A DNA stretch of 64,000 bases from Heterohyrax brucei. Its lineage: Eukaryota; Chordata; Mammalia; Hyracoidea; Procaviidae. The notes beneath the pieces were generated by a model. It was not told where the DNA came from, made no database searches, and was given only the letters and a program-made list of their open reading frames with translations. Positions 45,905 through 56,650 of the stretch are shown here, piece by piece (the stretch's first letter is position 1; the number at the start of each line of letters is the position of its first letter). The stretch covers positions 22,328,001-22,392,000 of the forward strand of contig CM053152.1 in NCBI GenBank assembly GCA_028571685.1, written 5' to 3'. A program made the translations under genes and the position numbers.

Positions 45905-46072
45905 ATTAACAGACATTGGCGTAGTGGTTAAGTGCTACAGATGCTAACCAAAAGGTCAGCAATTCATATCTGCCAGGTGCTTCTTGGAAACACTTTAGGG
46001 CAATTCTACTCTGTCCTATAGGGTCGCTATGAGTCAGAACTGCCTTGACAGCAACGGGTTTGGTGTTTCGAT
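45905..46072 (+). mobile_element. AfroSINE, near full length
   Basis: A-box 'ttggcgtagtggttaagtgc', 'gctaaccaaaaggtcagcaa', then 'ctgtcctatagggtcgctat' and 'tgacagcaacgggtttggtg'. One of the best preserved copies. Confidence 0.9.
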
Positions 46073-46139
46073 TTTTCTTTAGGAAGAAGAGTGGGAGAAA
46101 TCACTCTGTACACTCCTCCTGGATCGTCACAAAAGTTTC

Positions 46140-46272
46140 TATGGCTTCAGTTTTCACCCCACTACTGATGACCTCTCGACTCCAGACCTGTATATTCGAC
46201 TGTCTTTGAAATAACCCCATTTGGGTGTCTCAAAAGTCCTCAGACTCAACATGTTCAAAGCTGAACTTGGTC
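46140..46272 (+). mobile_element. L2 fragment
   Basis: 'gactccagacctgtatattc', 'ccccatttgggtgtctcaaa' and 'tcaacatgttcaaagctgaa' match the L2 segment also present at 2.10-2.20 kb. Confidence 0.6.
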
Positions 46273-46275
46273 AGA

Positions 46276-46835
46276 TCAATACTTTCTACTGTTGAGAATA
46301 TACACAACAAAACGTACACCAATTCAACGATTTCTGCGTGTGCAATTCACTGATACTAGTTACATTCTTTGTATTGTACAACTATTCTAGCATTCTTTTT
46401 CTGAATTGTTCTTCTGTCATTAACATAGACTTACTGCTTCCTAAGTTTCCTAATTGACATTTGAGTTGCTGTTGTCAATTTGATTCTATAGAGGTAGTTC
46501 TTAAAAGAGCACAGTGCTCAAGAAGGACACTGTACTAGGTAAGCTAAATTATTATTTTGTTTTAAGAAGACTTCAGGGAATATTTCTGGTTAAAAATTTA
46601 AAGATTACCTCAAGGCAATAGTTTCATGGGTTCACCTTGCCTCTATGGCTCCAGAAAATACAAATTTCATGATAATTAGAGAGCAAGGAATAAGAGGAAG
46701 AAATGGAATGTGTGACTAATTCCTTCCATGAACAACTACCTGCTTTGCCATGAGACAAAAAGAACTGGATGGTACCCAGCTACCGTTACTAAACATTGTG
46801 ATCACACAGTCTGTAGAAAAATTCTGATCACAGTG
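46276..46835. mobile_element. L1 3'UTR fragment with 5' inversion (twin priming)
   Basis: 46276-46685 is antisense L1 3'UTR, with its 3' part equal to 36290-36560 and its 5' part equal to L1-D 31618-31740. 46690-46835 is sense L1 3'UTR equal to L1-D 31450-31600. The two parts are adjacent in L1, with about 15-20 nt missing, but inverted here. The sense part has its 3'-ward end outermost, as expected for twin priming. No T-run is visible at the left end. Confidence 0.65.
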
Positions 46836-46957
46836 ATGTTTTTAAAATACACCTTTGATATTTCTCTTCTGTATCCAAAGGGGGGGAGGGGACTTCAAGC
46901 TCTACCCCTCCTACTTTAAGTAAAAACTTAAGTCATCGTAAAAACCTAATTAAAAGA

Positions 46958-47012
46958 ATCAAACTCACTGCCATCAAGTCAGTTGGGACTCACAGCAACC
47001 CTATGGGCCCTA
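46958..47012 (-). mobile_element. AfroSINE tail, antisense
   Basis: 'actgccatcaagtcagttgg' and 'agcaaccctatggg'. Tail portion only. Confidence 0.6.
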
Positions 47013-47014
47013 AA

Positions 47015-47400
47015 TAATCTATCTCCACCTGTTCATATCTCTAGGACCTTATCTCCTATGATTCTCTCCCTTACTCAGACCTCTATGACCATACTGGCCA
47101 AATGTGACCCTAACACAGGACCTTTGCACTTACATCTCCTCTGTCTGCTCTTCCCCTAGACAGAAGCACTTGCTCTCTCATATGCTTGAAATCTTTAGTC
47201 AAATAACACCTCTTGGTAAGGTTTTCCCTGAAACCTTGTGTAAAATTGCAGCTCATCTCCTTGACCTAGTATTCTTTATCCTCTTTTCCTGGTATCTTTG
47301 TTTTTTATAACACTTACCAATATCTGGTATATTAAGTACTTTGTCTGTTTACTGTTTCTACCCCTCTATCCCTTTATCTGTTTATTGTCTCTATCCCTCT
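47015..47400 (+). mobile_element. L2 3' part (left of SINE)
   Basis: 'acacaggacctttgcactta', 'gtctgctcttcccctagaca', 'tcttggtaaggttttccctg' and 'acacttaccaatatctggta' follow the L2 3' end. It continues at 47564. Confidence 0.8.
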
Positions 47401-47563
47401 ATTGGAAATGTTGGTGATGTAGTCGTTAAATGCTATGGATGTTAACTAAAACACTGGCAGTTCAAATCCACCGGGGGGCTCCTTGGAAACTCTGTAGGGC
47501 AGTTCTAATCGGTCCTATAGGATTGCTATGAATTGAATTGACTCTATGGCAGTGGATTTTGGT
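47401..47563 (+). mobile_element. AfroSINE inserted in L2, perfect 11-bp target duplication
   Basis: Head 'atgttggtgatgtagtcgtt', B-box-like 'ggcagttcaaatccacc', tail 'ctatggcagtggattttggt'. Flanked by 'tctatccctct' at 47390-47400 and 47564-47574. Confidence 0.9.
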
Positions 47564-47692
47564 TCTATCCCTCTGCTAGATTATAGGCTATGTGATGGCA
47601 GAAATTTTGATGTTTCTTACTCACTTTTGTATTCCCAATGCTTTAAACAGAATCTAGTACGTGGGATTCAGTCAATAAATAGTTCTGGAATA
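47564..47692 (+). mobile_element. L2 3' tail (right of SINE)
   Basis: 'ctagattataggctatgtga', 'tgtattcccaatgctttaaa' and 'gtcaataaatagttctgg' complete the L2 interrupted by the SINE. Confidence 0.75.
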
Positions 47693-47699
47693 AAAGAAT

Positions 47700-47960
47700 G
47701 ACTTTGCAGCCTCTCCTTCCCCAAACCAGCTATTCATCATTTCAGTAAATGACAACCTCATCTACCCAGCTCCACGAAACAGAAACGCAAGATCTAGCTT
47801 TGATCAAGATCACTTGCCATCACCTCACATTAATCCATCACTCATTTCTCCCACTTTCTCCTAAAAATTGCTTTCCTCTCCTAACACCTGTCACATAGTT
47901 ATTTCCTATACACCCATCAGGTTCTACCTTAAATATCATTTTCACAGACTGTCTATTATC
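47700..47960 (+). mobile_element. L2-like fragment
   Basis: 'atcatttcagtaaatgacaa', 'ctcatctacccagctccacg' and a following 'ccatcactcatttctcccac' recall the L2 segment at 2.23-2.35 kb. It is out of order relative to the preceding L2, so a separate copy. Weak. Confidence 0.4.
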
Positions 47961-47973
47961 TACCAACCAACTT

Positions 47974-48366
47974 TTAGTTTGTCATACTGTGGTAGCTTGC
48001 ATGTTGTTTTAATGCTGGAAACTAAGCCACAGGTATTCCAAATATCAGCCAGGATAACAACGGTGGACAGGTTTCAACAGAGCTTTCAGACTAAGACAGA
48101 CCACGGAGATCTACTAGGGAGATCACAGACTGGTGACCTACTTCTAAAAATTAGCCAATGCTGACCATATGGATCACAACAGAACATGGTCCAAGACAGT
48201 GCTGAAAGATGGGCCCTCTAGGCTGCAAGGCACTAAGATACACAGTGGCCACAACAACACACTTAAGGTTACTGACAGTCATAAAGATAGTACAAGACCA
48301 GGCAACATTTCTTTCTGTTGTACATGGGGTCGCCATGAGTAGGAACTGATTTAACAGTAGCTGACA
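47974..48366 (+). mobile_element. Internally deleted RTE derivative, copy 1
   Basis: The 5' part 'gtttgtcatactgtggtagc' to 'ctaggctgcaaggcact' matches 32395-32633 of the full RTE. It then joins directly to the RTE 3' end ('cacagtggccacaacaacac', cf. 35450) and ends 'gccatgagtaggaactgatt' with a CAACAGC tail. About 390 bp, no coding region, so mobilised in trans if at all. Confidence 0.8.
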
Positions 48367-48404
48367 ACAGCAATGTATCTGTTATGTTTTCTTTTAAACA
48401 CCTA

Positions 48405-48480
48405 ACTAGGCTGAATTCAAGCATGGCACATACTAAGTGTTCATCAAACATTTGTTAAATGAATAAATGGCATTTCTCAG
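48405..48480 (+). mobile_element. L2 tail
   Basis: 'gcatggcacatactaagtgt' and 'atttgttaaatgaataaatg'. Confidence 0.7.
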
Positions 48481-48544
48481 TAATGCTATATTAGGTCAGC
48501 CCACTACAGTATCCCATAAATTTCGTATATAACATAATAATTAC

Positions 48545-48712
48545 TTTGTTTGATGTCCTTCTTCTCCACTAGACTGCAAGCTTCCCAAAAGCAAACTTGA
48601 CAACTTGTTTCACATCTTTGCTCCCAGCACTTTGCTAAGCGCCTGTTACATAATCAGTGCACAATAAGTGATGTTAGATGCATTGAACGGATGAAAGATT
48701 GAAAGTGAACAG
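48545..48712 (+). mobile_element. L2 tail, second copy
   Basis: 'ccactagactgcaagcttcc', 'tgctcccagcactttgctaa' and 'agtgcacaataagtgatgtt'. Repeats the end already seen at 48405-48480. Confidence 0.65.
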
Positions 48713-48739
48713 GTTAATGTCTATGGCATAACTCTATTC

Positions 48740-49030
48740 CAGCTATAGTGGAAAGTTCAGAAAACACGTCACAGAAGAAGCATGAGATGTTTTCTGTTCT
48801 CTGGTAGCTTACTACATAGCTGTGGAGACAACACAAGCAGAAAGCTGAAGAGATGATATGTGATATACTAAATGACAGGTACAGATCATGTGTGCTATTT
48901 CTTTAGACGTGAAAGTGACTAGAATTAAAAGACAGAGAAGAAAGGGGAAAACATTTAAGCAAGCAGGGAAACATGAGCAAAAGCATGAAGATGGGAATGA
49001 AAAAGGGAAGGCCTCCAAACCGAGAATTAG
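48740..49030 (-). mobile_element. L2 3' part
   Basis: 'ctctggtagcttactacata' and 'gcagggaaacatgagcaaaa' with 'gcatgaagatgggaatgaa' fit antisense L2 ('ggcagagggaacagcatgag' type). Confidence 0.55.
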
Positions 49031-49065
49031 CCTGACTATGGAGGTTCCTGCTGGTATTGCAGAGA

Positions 49066-49374
49066 AGTCAGCTACATAGGTCGGGCCTAGAGCAATAATC
49101 ACAGTGGATGCAGAGAAAAGATCTTCATTCCATTTTTCAACAGCAAAGGCAGAGAGGGAGTATGGTGAAGCTGATTTGTTCTTGTGCTTCTATACAAATT
49201 ACAACACTGGTTAATTCTAGTTTAACCAAAATATTAAATCACTAAATTTTAGCCAACATATTATTATTAATTTTTAAACTACCAATTTCAAAGATTTCTG
49301 ACTTCAAACTTGGATACTCTTATAGATACCAAACTAAAACCTAAGTGCCCTAATAATTCACTTGATTAGGCAAG
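49066..49374. other. Unassigned spacer
   Basis: AT-rich, nothing recognised. Confidence 0.5.
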
Positions 49375-49377
49375 ATC

Positions 49378-50112
49378 ATGGATGTTCCATAAATATATCC
49401 AGATTCCCTGAGGGACCAGATTGCAGGGCTGAGGGCTGTGGGTACCATGGTCTCAGGTAACGTCTGGCTCAACTGGCGTAACATAGTTTATTTAAAATAT
49501 GCTCTGCATTCAGCTTTGGTGAGTAGCATCTGAGGTCTTAAAAGCTGGTGAACAGCCATTGAGGATCTCACCCCTTTGGGAGCAAGGAACGATGAAGTAA
49601 ACTAAAGATAAAAGAGAAAGGTTAGCGCAAAGGACTAATTAACCACATCTACAATGGCCTCCCACAAAGTGAATCTATTACTAGGTGGTATCTGGCCACC
49701 ACCACAGACTGCTCTGACAGAGATTACCACAGAGGGTCCTGGAAGGAGGTGGAGAAAAATGTAGAACAAATGCTAACCCAGAAAGAGAGACCAGATTTGC
49801 TGGCCTGACAGAGACTGCAGAAAACCTGAGAGTATGGCCCCTGGACACCCTTTCAACTTAGTAATGAAGCCACTCCTGAGGTTCACCCTTCAGCCAAAGA
49901 CTAGACAGGACTGAAAGGGCATGGTAAGCTAATGGGAAAGATCTAGAAGGCAACAGGAGGCAGGAAAGCTGGCAACAGGGAACCCATGGTTGAGAAAGGA
50001 AAGTGTTGGCATGTTGTGGGGTGTTAACCAGTGTCATAGAACAATATGTGTATTGTTTAATGAGAAATCAGTTTTTTCTATTAAACTTCATCTGAAGTAT
50101 AATAAAAAAAAT
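49378..50112 (+). mobile_element. L1 3'UTR, 5' truncated
   Basis: 'gtaccatggtctcaggtaac', 'tagcatctgaggtcttaaaa', 'gtggtatctggccaccacca', 'gagtatggcccctggacacc' and the tail 'gtataataaaaaaaatttat'. The longest of the solitary 3'UTR copies. Confidence 0.8.
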
Positions 50113-50149
50113 TTATTTTATTAATTTGTACACAGTTTACTTGCTAATT

Positions 50150-50337
50150 TAAAAGAACATCTATTTTAGAGGTTATATTTACAATTTATTATACATATAA
50201 TATATATTATGTATAATATATATTACAATTTATTTGTAAATGGCATGAGAGATTCTTATTGTATTGTGTTAAATAATAATAGAATAACATTATAGTCTAT
50301 TATGTTAAATAATAATAAAATTACTATTTATAATATG
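50150..50337. repeat. AT-rich imperfect palindrome
   Basis: 'attatacatataatatatat' followed by 'tatgtataatatatat' forms inverted AT repeats, then AATAATAATAG-type low complexity. Confidence 0.7.
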
Positions 50338-50545
50338 TTATGAGCCAGCCATTATTTTAAGAGCTACAAATGTATTAGCTAAATTATACAAACAACAAAC
50401 TTACAAGGTAAGCATATCATTACCTCCATTTTATAAATGAGGAAAGTTCAACAAAGAGAGGTAAAGAAACTTGGCCCAAGTCCCCAACCCTGTTAAGTGG
50501 CAGCGTCAGGATAAAAACCCAGGTGGAGTACTTCAGAGCCTGCAC
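50338..50545 (-). mobile_element. MIR
   Basis: 'gagccagccattattttaag', 'ctccattttataaatgagga', 'gaaacttggcccaagtcccc' and 'ggataaaaacccaggtgg': antisense MIR. Confidence 0.75.
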
Positions 50546-50919
50546 TTGTAACAATTTACTCAGAAGGAAAAACTGTCTAGAGGCTACTATTAGAACTGTG
50601 TAAATAAATACATTTTTTGCATATACAGAAAAGACTGGGTGAAAATGTAATGAGTTCTATGGCAAATTTTTAACTTTTTCATATTTATCTTTATTTTCCA
50701 GTTTTTATAATGATCATGTTTTAGATGTATAACCAGAATAAAAGTAGTATTCAAAAAACTAAGAAAAAAGTTCATGTTTTGGATACATGCCTTGATTCAA
50801 CTGAGCATGGGCTTCAAAATTATATACTATATTCACAAATGGTCTGTTACATTTGAATAAGGGATATGAGAAGTGAGGAGCATTTTGATGATATAATCTA
50901 TGTTTAGAACTATAATAAA
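50546..50919. other. Unassigned spacer
   Basis: AT-rich. Nothing recognised. Confidence 0.5.
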
Positions 50920-51078
50920 AAGAATCAGTTGCTGTCTAATCAATTCTGATTCACAATGACCCTATAGGACAGAGTAGAACTGTTCCATGGGGTGTCCAAG
51001 AAACCACAGGTAAATTCAAATTACCATCCTTTTTCATTTAGTAGCCAGACCTTTAACTACTACATTATCAGGGCTCCT
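50920..51078 (-). mobile_element. AfroSINE, antisense
   Basis: 'gttgctgtctaatcaattct', 'aggacagagtagaactgttc' and 'tttaactactacattatcag' plus 'ggctcctg' span tail to head. Confidence 0.8.
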
Positions 51079-51097
51079 GTAAGGAAGCTTGTAATTC

Positions 51098-51294
51098 TTC
51101 TGCACCACTGGTTCTCAAAGTGTGGTTACCTAGACTAGCAGCATCAGCATCACTTGGGAACTTATTAGAAATGCAAATTATTTGATCACACCCAAGATCC
51201 ATAAATAAACTCCGGAGGTGGGGCCCAGTAACCTGTATTTGAATAAGCCTTCCAGATGATTCTGATGCATTTAGAAATTTAAGAACCGCTGATC
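51098..51294 (+). mobile_element. MER5-type hAT-Charlie element, nearly complete
   Basis: 'ctggttctcaaagtgtggtt', 'gcatcacttgggaacttatt', 'ggtggggcccagtaacctgt', 'ccagatgattctgatgcatt' and 'aagaaccgctgatctagg'. A non-autonomous hAT. Confidence 0.85.
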
Positions 51295-51301
51295 TAGGCT
51301 T

Positions 51302-51512
51302 AAGAAGCCCTGGTTTTTGCAAGCAGTTAAGTGCTCAACCGTGAACTGAAAGGTCAGTGACTTAAATGCAACAACCCTCCACAGGAGACCAATGTGGCAG
51401 TGTGCTTCTGTAAAGATTTACAGCCTTGGAAACCCCATGAGGCAGTTCAACTCTGTCCTCCAGGGTCACTACCAGTTGTAACTTACTCAGTGCCAACAGC
51501 TTTGACTTGGGA
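51302..51512 (+). mobile_element. AfroSINE, longer variant
   Basis: 'gaagccctggtttttgcaag', 'aactgaaaggtcagtgactt', 'gcagtgtgcttctgtaaaga' and 'ctctgtcctccagggtcac'. Carries the extra 'gagacc..gtgtgcttctgtaaag' block of the variant at 43117. Confidence 0.75.
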
Positions 51513-51567
51513 GGTATGTGGTTACGTATTAGAATCACCTGGAAGTTTTTTAAACTCCCTGTGCCTA
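51513..51567 (+). mobile_element. MER5-type element, left piece
   Basis: 'attagaatcacctggaagtt' is the diagnostic MER5 stretch. Interrupted at 'cctagacca' by an AfroSINE. Confidence 0.7.
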
Positions 51568-51767
51568 GACCAAAGAGTGCTGGTAGAACAGGGTTTAAGT
51601 ACTCAGCTGCTAAGCAGAAGGTTGGCAGTTCAAATCCACCAGCTGCATCATAGGAGAAAGATGTGACCGTCTTAGCGGGAATACAGCATTGGGAACTCTT
51701 ACAGGGCAGTTCCACTATGTCCTAAAGGTTGCAACCAGTGGGAATCAATTAGACAGTAAAGGGTGTG
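51568..51767 (+). mobile_element. AfroSINE inserted in MER5
   Basis: 'gtttaagtactcagctgcta', 'gttggcagttcaaatccacc', 'ggcagttccactatgtccta'. Edges 'ctagacca' and 'ttggacca' (about 51557 and 51773) look like a decayed duplication. Confidence 0.8.
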
Positions 51768-51885
51768 GTATACTTGGACCACACTACCAGAGATACTGAG
51801 TTAAGAAGTTTTAAGTAAAGCCCAAGCATCTTAGTATATTCAGTTGTTCTTCATGTAATTTAATGTACAGTCAGTACAGAGAACC
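51768..51885 (+). mobile_element. MER5-type element, right piece
   Basis: 'accagagatactgagttaag' and 'agtacagagaaccacta' complete the element begun at 51513. Confidence 0.55.
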
Positions 51886-51892
51886 ACTAAAT

Positions 51893-52008
51893 TAGGCCAG
51901 TGCTTTTCAAAACGTATGTCCCACTCCAGGCCCACTAAATCAGAATCTACATTTTTACAAAACCCTCAAATGGTTCATACATACACCAAAATTTGAGAAG
52001 CACTGACC
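51893..52008 (-). mobile_element. MER5-like element
   Basis: 'ccagtgcttttcaaaacgta', 'actaaatcagaatctacatt' and 'aaatttgagaagcactgacc' show hAT-type inverted ends of the 'ttctcaaa..agaaccactg' kind. Confidence 0.5.
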
Positions 52009-52009
52009 A

Positions 52010-52140
52010 TTCCCCTCATTTTACAGTAGAAGAAAACCAAGACCCAAAGATTCTCTTCCCAAGATCACATAGTTAGCAGCAGATGAGGATAAAAGAGTTG
52101 GATTCAAAAACTAAGATGCCCAAAGTTCTTCCTGTTATAT
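52010..52140 (-). mobile_element. MIR fragment
   Basis: 'ccctcattttacagtagaag', 'cccaagatcacatagttagc', 'agagttggattcaaaaac'. Antisense MIR. Confidence 0.65.
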
Positions 52141-53736
52141 CCCATTGAGAAGCTCTGGATTTGTTGGGTCTTTCTTTGTACCCCCTCTCCCCCACCTCCC
52201 AGTGGTTTTTGCTCCCCTGGAGTACCTAAAGGTTGCTAATGCACAATTGCTGTGTCATTCCCTAAGGAAGTTCAGAATTGGAAGAGGGCAGCTTAGAAAT
52301 TAGAGTGCCTAAAAGCCAGTAACTGGCCCCAGAGATCTCCAAGGACTGCTGTCCAGCCCCAGATTCCATGACATCTGCGCCACAGCCCCGAATAGAAACC
52401 AGAATGCTAGTATCCAATGCAGTGAGAATTTATTTCGTAGTTATCAAAGCAAACCAAAGGTTATCAGTGGGTTGGACATTTAAAGATTAAGTACAGCTGA
52501 TCACACTCAACTCTTACGCAGGTAGCTTAACTTCAGTGGTTCTGGTCTCTCTCTGAAAGGAAAGTGGAGGTGTTTATGAGACTGTATCGTAATGGGTTCC
52601 AGGTGACCCAGGCTAGGCAGCTAAGCCAGGCCCTCTCTTCTTTGATTTACATAGCAGGATCCAGGCCATCTCTAAATTGAAAAGATATAGTAATGAGCGA
52701 ATGCAGAAAAAGAAAATAGAAAAAAAAAAAAGAGAGAGAGAGAGCAAAGGGAAAACCTGGAGTGCTTTCCCAAGTCCAAAGTGAGCTATGGCTGCCCTCT
52801 CTGCCTCAGAAGGTATGATCATAAATTACCAGCTAATGCTTAGCACTGGGGATCTGACTCATGATATATTACAGAAGACAAGATGACTCCAAGCAGAAAA
52901 CACTGTAATTGGGGAGCAATAACATCTGTGTCAGTCATGGGCCCTCAGTTTAAGTGAGCTGAGGAGTTACAGGCCAGGCTACGGATACACACTAATAATA
53001 ATCATTTTTTTTTTTTTTTTTTTTTAGCCAAAAGATACATCTTCAAGATATGGGCCTCTTTAAATTATCTGGTGTCGTAATAGCCTGAAGAGTATCAGTA
53101 GGACTTCCAGATTTCTGTTTTAATGTTAGCTCTATGTTAAGTAAACACCTTAAGGCAATTACAGTTTGTTTATAAGGCAAAGAAGACTGGGGAAAACAGA
53201 GCACAGGGTCAGTTTTCTGGGGCATAGATTTTAGGCCGTAGCATTGCTCTGAGCACATCACCTAACAACTCTAAGACTCCTAATACGGCAAGGTCAAAGA
53301 ATTCATACTTGATAGCACTAGGCTCAAACCCAGATCATCTAACTATAAATCCTGTTATCTTCTTCCCAGTGTATCTCATTTGCTATGGTGTTGACATTTA
53401 AGGAATTATAACACAACAAGTAGATGCTCAGTTATTCTGGGAATAACAATGTATGAGAGAGATTTTTGTTCCTGGATAAAGCAAAATAAAAGAGAACTGC
53501 TCACATGAACCTTCCACTTGAGAAATTCTCCAATAGCATCACAGTAGCTAAAAACCCGAAATATTCAGGAGTATTCAAGAAGATGCTGAAGGATGACAGT
53601 CAGCTAGCAATAGTCTAGAGAGATCTAAAGTGAGTCAAAATTTTACCTAGATGGACTCTGAATTCCCTTCTGACTCTGAAAATCCAACTCTGAAGATTCT
53701 TTACTGTATAGGTCAAAACAAAGAAAAAAGCTGTTG
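52141..53736. other. Unassigned, no gene seen
   Basis: Contains a GA-rich patch (52718-52745), a T21 run (53005-53025) and a possible antisense MIR scrap (53270-53380, 'ggctcaaacccagatcatct'). No exon recognised. Confidence 0.5.
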
Positions 53737-53880
53737 CCATCAAGTCGATTCTAGTCAGAGTAACACTATACGACAGAGCAGAACTGCCCCATAGGTTTCC
53801 AAGGAGCGCTTGGTGGACTCAAACTGCTGACCTCTTGGCTAGCAACTGTAGCTCTTAATTACTATGTCACCAGGTTCCAA
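53737..53880 (-). mobile_element. AfroSINE, near full length, antisense
   Basis: 'gttgccatcaagtcgattct', 'gacagagcagaactgcccca', 'ccaaggagcgcttggtggac', 'aattactatgtcaccaggtt'. Confidence 0.9.
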
Positions 53881-54592
53881 AAACCAGACCTGTTGCTGTA
53901 TGGGACTAATGGGACAACATTCCATTTGTGACTTCAAAAACTTTCTTTTCTCATGAAGTAACCAACCACTCTGCTCTGCTCAAGACTTGCCCAGTTTTAA
54001 AACTGAAGGTTCTACCTCCTGTTGGGACTCAGTCTAGACAAAGATGGTCCACCCTACTTCTTCCCACCATACTGTATTTCCTTAACCATTTTCCAAATCA
54101 TCCAGACCAGCAGGGTGTTATTACCTGCTTCCTCCCCACCCACAGAAAAGCTAAAGGCTCATAAAAAAAAAAAAAAATTATATCACTATCTTCTGAATCT
54201 TGAGCAAATGCATTCAGATTCTACTTTCATCCCAACCTCATGTTTAGGTCCTTGTGCAAGCACCTGGGTTTGTTTCTCTGGCCAGCCTACTTGGAGCAAT
54301 GGTTGGGACACCGAGACACCACAAATTCAGGAGGGATGCCAGTGGGTTATATATAGCCACTATATGGTTTAATCCCTAATATAATCCATGATACAAAGTT
54401 ACCACATCTATTCCTCACCCCTACTACCATATCAGTTCTGTATCTATTGCTAGAATTCTTTTATTAAAAGCTGGTAGTTTGCAGACATGAGCTCTCCAGG
54501 GGTTCATGTGTTATTTTTATTAACATGTTTATTTTCTTATTTGCTTAGTAGTATTTTCTTTAACCATACTGAATACCCTCCTCCCATGGTAT
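53881..54592. other. Unassigned spacer with A-run
   Basis: An A-run at about 54163-54177. The two overlapping frames (53928, 54022) show no domain. Confidence 0.5.
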
Positions 54593-54712
54593 ACATCGAG
54601 TCCACTAGGCACTCCTTGGAAACTCTATAGAGCAGTTCTGTTCTGTCATATAGGGTTGCTATGAGTCACAATTGACTCGATGGCAATGTGTTTTTGTTGG
54701 TTTGTTTAATGG
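54593..54712 (+). mobile_element. AfroSINE, 3' two-thirds
   Basis: 'actaggcactccttggaaac', 'catatagggttgctatgagt', 'ttgactcgatggcaatgtgt'. Head missing. Confidence 0.85.
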
Positions 54713-55455
54713 GGGAAAAATGCCTTTCAGCATAAATTGACATACCCCAGGAGCCAACAGAATGGTAAGTATGATAAATTGAAAAAGCCTAAGTTTTGTT
54801 CTTCGATTGAAGGCTGTTAATTTATTTTAAACTCTTGTAGAAGTTGTTCTTTGCTTTTGTTTTTATATTTACCTCAAGGGATGCCATGAAGACGAAATAT
54901 ATAAAATGGATCAATATTTAGCACAAAGACCAAAAACATGTATCCAAAATACTTCCTCTTCACCCACTAAAGTTAGTGACTCCAGAACAACCCTTGCTGT
55001 GTTTTGTTTTTCTAATCAGCTTATGTTTTACCTTATAACAAAAAGAATCTAAGGCAGGCTTCCAGAAAGAAGGGCAACGACCTCAGGCTCTTGCTTAAAT
55101 AACACTGAAAGCCTGATAAGTGGAAAGATTCAAGGGGAGATTCTAAGAAGTCCCCACTTTAAAAAAGATGTTAAAACTACGGTGAGATTCTGATCCCTAC
55201 GTGCTTCTGACAAAAGCCCGGGGACTAATTTCCACCTGTAGCAGAAACTTCTGGCCATCCATGCAATATGCACTCTTCCCTCTTCTTTCCTACCAGAAAA
55301 TCAGTTTTATTCTAGACATCCATTCACTCCGTCTGCAGCTGGGAAGACCAGGGGCATGTAAGTGAAAGTCGATAAAAAGCACTTAGTAGCTGGGTCAGCC
55401 CCGGGTCCTGGAGCCCTTCCTGTTTCCTCTTTCTTCCTGCTTAGAATGTATCGGA
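54713..55455. other. Unassigned spacer
   Basis: No named repeat or exon recognised. Confidence 0.5.
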
Positions 55456-55860
55456 TTATCAGAGTTGGCAAAAATACAGGATGCCAAGTGTACTCAAGTC
55501 TTATGCAATATTTGAGATATATTTATATTAAAAATCACTTATTGTTTTCTGAAATTCAAATTTAATTAGGCATTTCGCATGTTATGTGACAACTGAGAGA
55601 GCAGACGTGAAGACTGAAGCTCAGCAGCCACCACGGACCACGCAAAGAACGTGCGGCGAAACCCACGCAGCAGTGATCATAGAAAGAAAATACAAAAGAG
55701 GTAAAGTCAAGGACAGCCAAGGAGTGCCCTACTAACTCTGGACTACCTTCCTCGAAACTTTTTTTACATGCGGTAAATAAAATTTTGCCTTGTTTCAGCC
55801 ACTGTTATTAGGAATTTGTTACAAGGAGCTGAACTTAGTCGTGACTGATAAACTACCGTT
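55456..55860. repeat. Composite ancient repeat region (DNA-element and LTR-like traces)
   Basis: 55465-55600 resembles the common mammalian block with 'gttttctgaaattcaaattt' and 'gccaagtgtactcaagtct'. 55740-55855 resembles an LTR or MER end ('cttgtttcagccactgttat' and 'aggaatttgttacaaggagc'). A CpG-rich patch lies at 55603-55672. Families not certain. Confidence 0.4.
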
Positions 55861-55923
55861 TCCACGTTTCTTTCTCTCTGTTTCTTTTTCTGTCCCCAGC
55901 GCCACGCCTGATGTGCACTATGT

Positions 55924-56050
55924 TATTTGCCATCAAGTTGTCTCCAGCTCATGGTGATCCCGTATTACCTGACGCTATGCCATTTTCATGACCACTCGTA
56001 TGTTTGAGGCCACTATACATTTTAGTCTGATTTTATTCACCCATAAGGAT
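55924..56050 (-). mobile_element. RTE 3' end fragment
   Basis: 'tttgccatcaagttgtctcc', 'agctcatggtgatcccgtat' and 'tatgtttgaggccactatac' match the antisense RTE 3' end at 20175-20411. Confidence 0.6.
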
Positions 56051-56369
56051 GGATCGGGAGAGTAAATCCCACCACCAGAAACAGCTTTAACTAAAGGAAA
56101 AAACACAGAAATATGATCCCAATTCCTCTAGAAAAATAATGCCGGTAGGGGTCCCAAAAGACTACCAAGCAATGAAGACATTTTCTTCAAAGAGCCATCA
56201 TGAATATATTGTCAGATCGTGTTTGGAGAAGATGATCTCGTTTTTTCAAGGTGTGTTTATAGGTGTAAATGAAAGTAGGCAGAGCTAGGAAGCACCAATG
56301 GAATTCTAAAGAGAAGGGATATGCTAGAAAAATATATCCAATTCTATTTTGTCTGATTCTGTAGCACTG
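56051..56369. other. Unassigned spacer
   Basis: Nothing recognised. Confidence 0.5.
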
Positions 56370-56440
56370 TGCATTGTATTAATAAGAATTATTATAATTA
56401 ATATGAATTATATATAAGAATTACTATATAATTATATGAA
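56370..56440. repeat. AT-rich low complexity
   Basis: 'attaataagaattattataa' and 'atatataagaattactatat', partly self-complementary. Confidence 0.7.
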
Positions 56441-56650
56441 CACTTAATGCACAGATCTGTAATAAGCATTTTATGTATTTTTATATATATCACATTATTT
56501 AACCCTGATGCTGATCTTATGAGGCTGGCATGAGGTAACTGTATTTGGTATATAGTGAAACCAAGGCTTAGCAAGGAAAAGGAACTCCTTCAGATCAAAA
56601 AAGCTACAAGATATGTACCAGGGGCTTGATTCCAGGTCTTTTGAGGTCTT
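56441..56650 (-). mobile_element. MIR
   Basis: 'taagcattttatgtattttt', 'acattatttaaccctgatgc', 'gaaaccaaggcttagcaagg' and 'ggggcttgattccagg': antisense MIR. Confidence 0.7.

Noticed and set aside
51362..51715. 117-codon minus-strand frame across 51.4-51.7 kb
   Set aside because: It runs through AfroSINE and MER5 sequence on the wrong strand.
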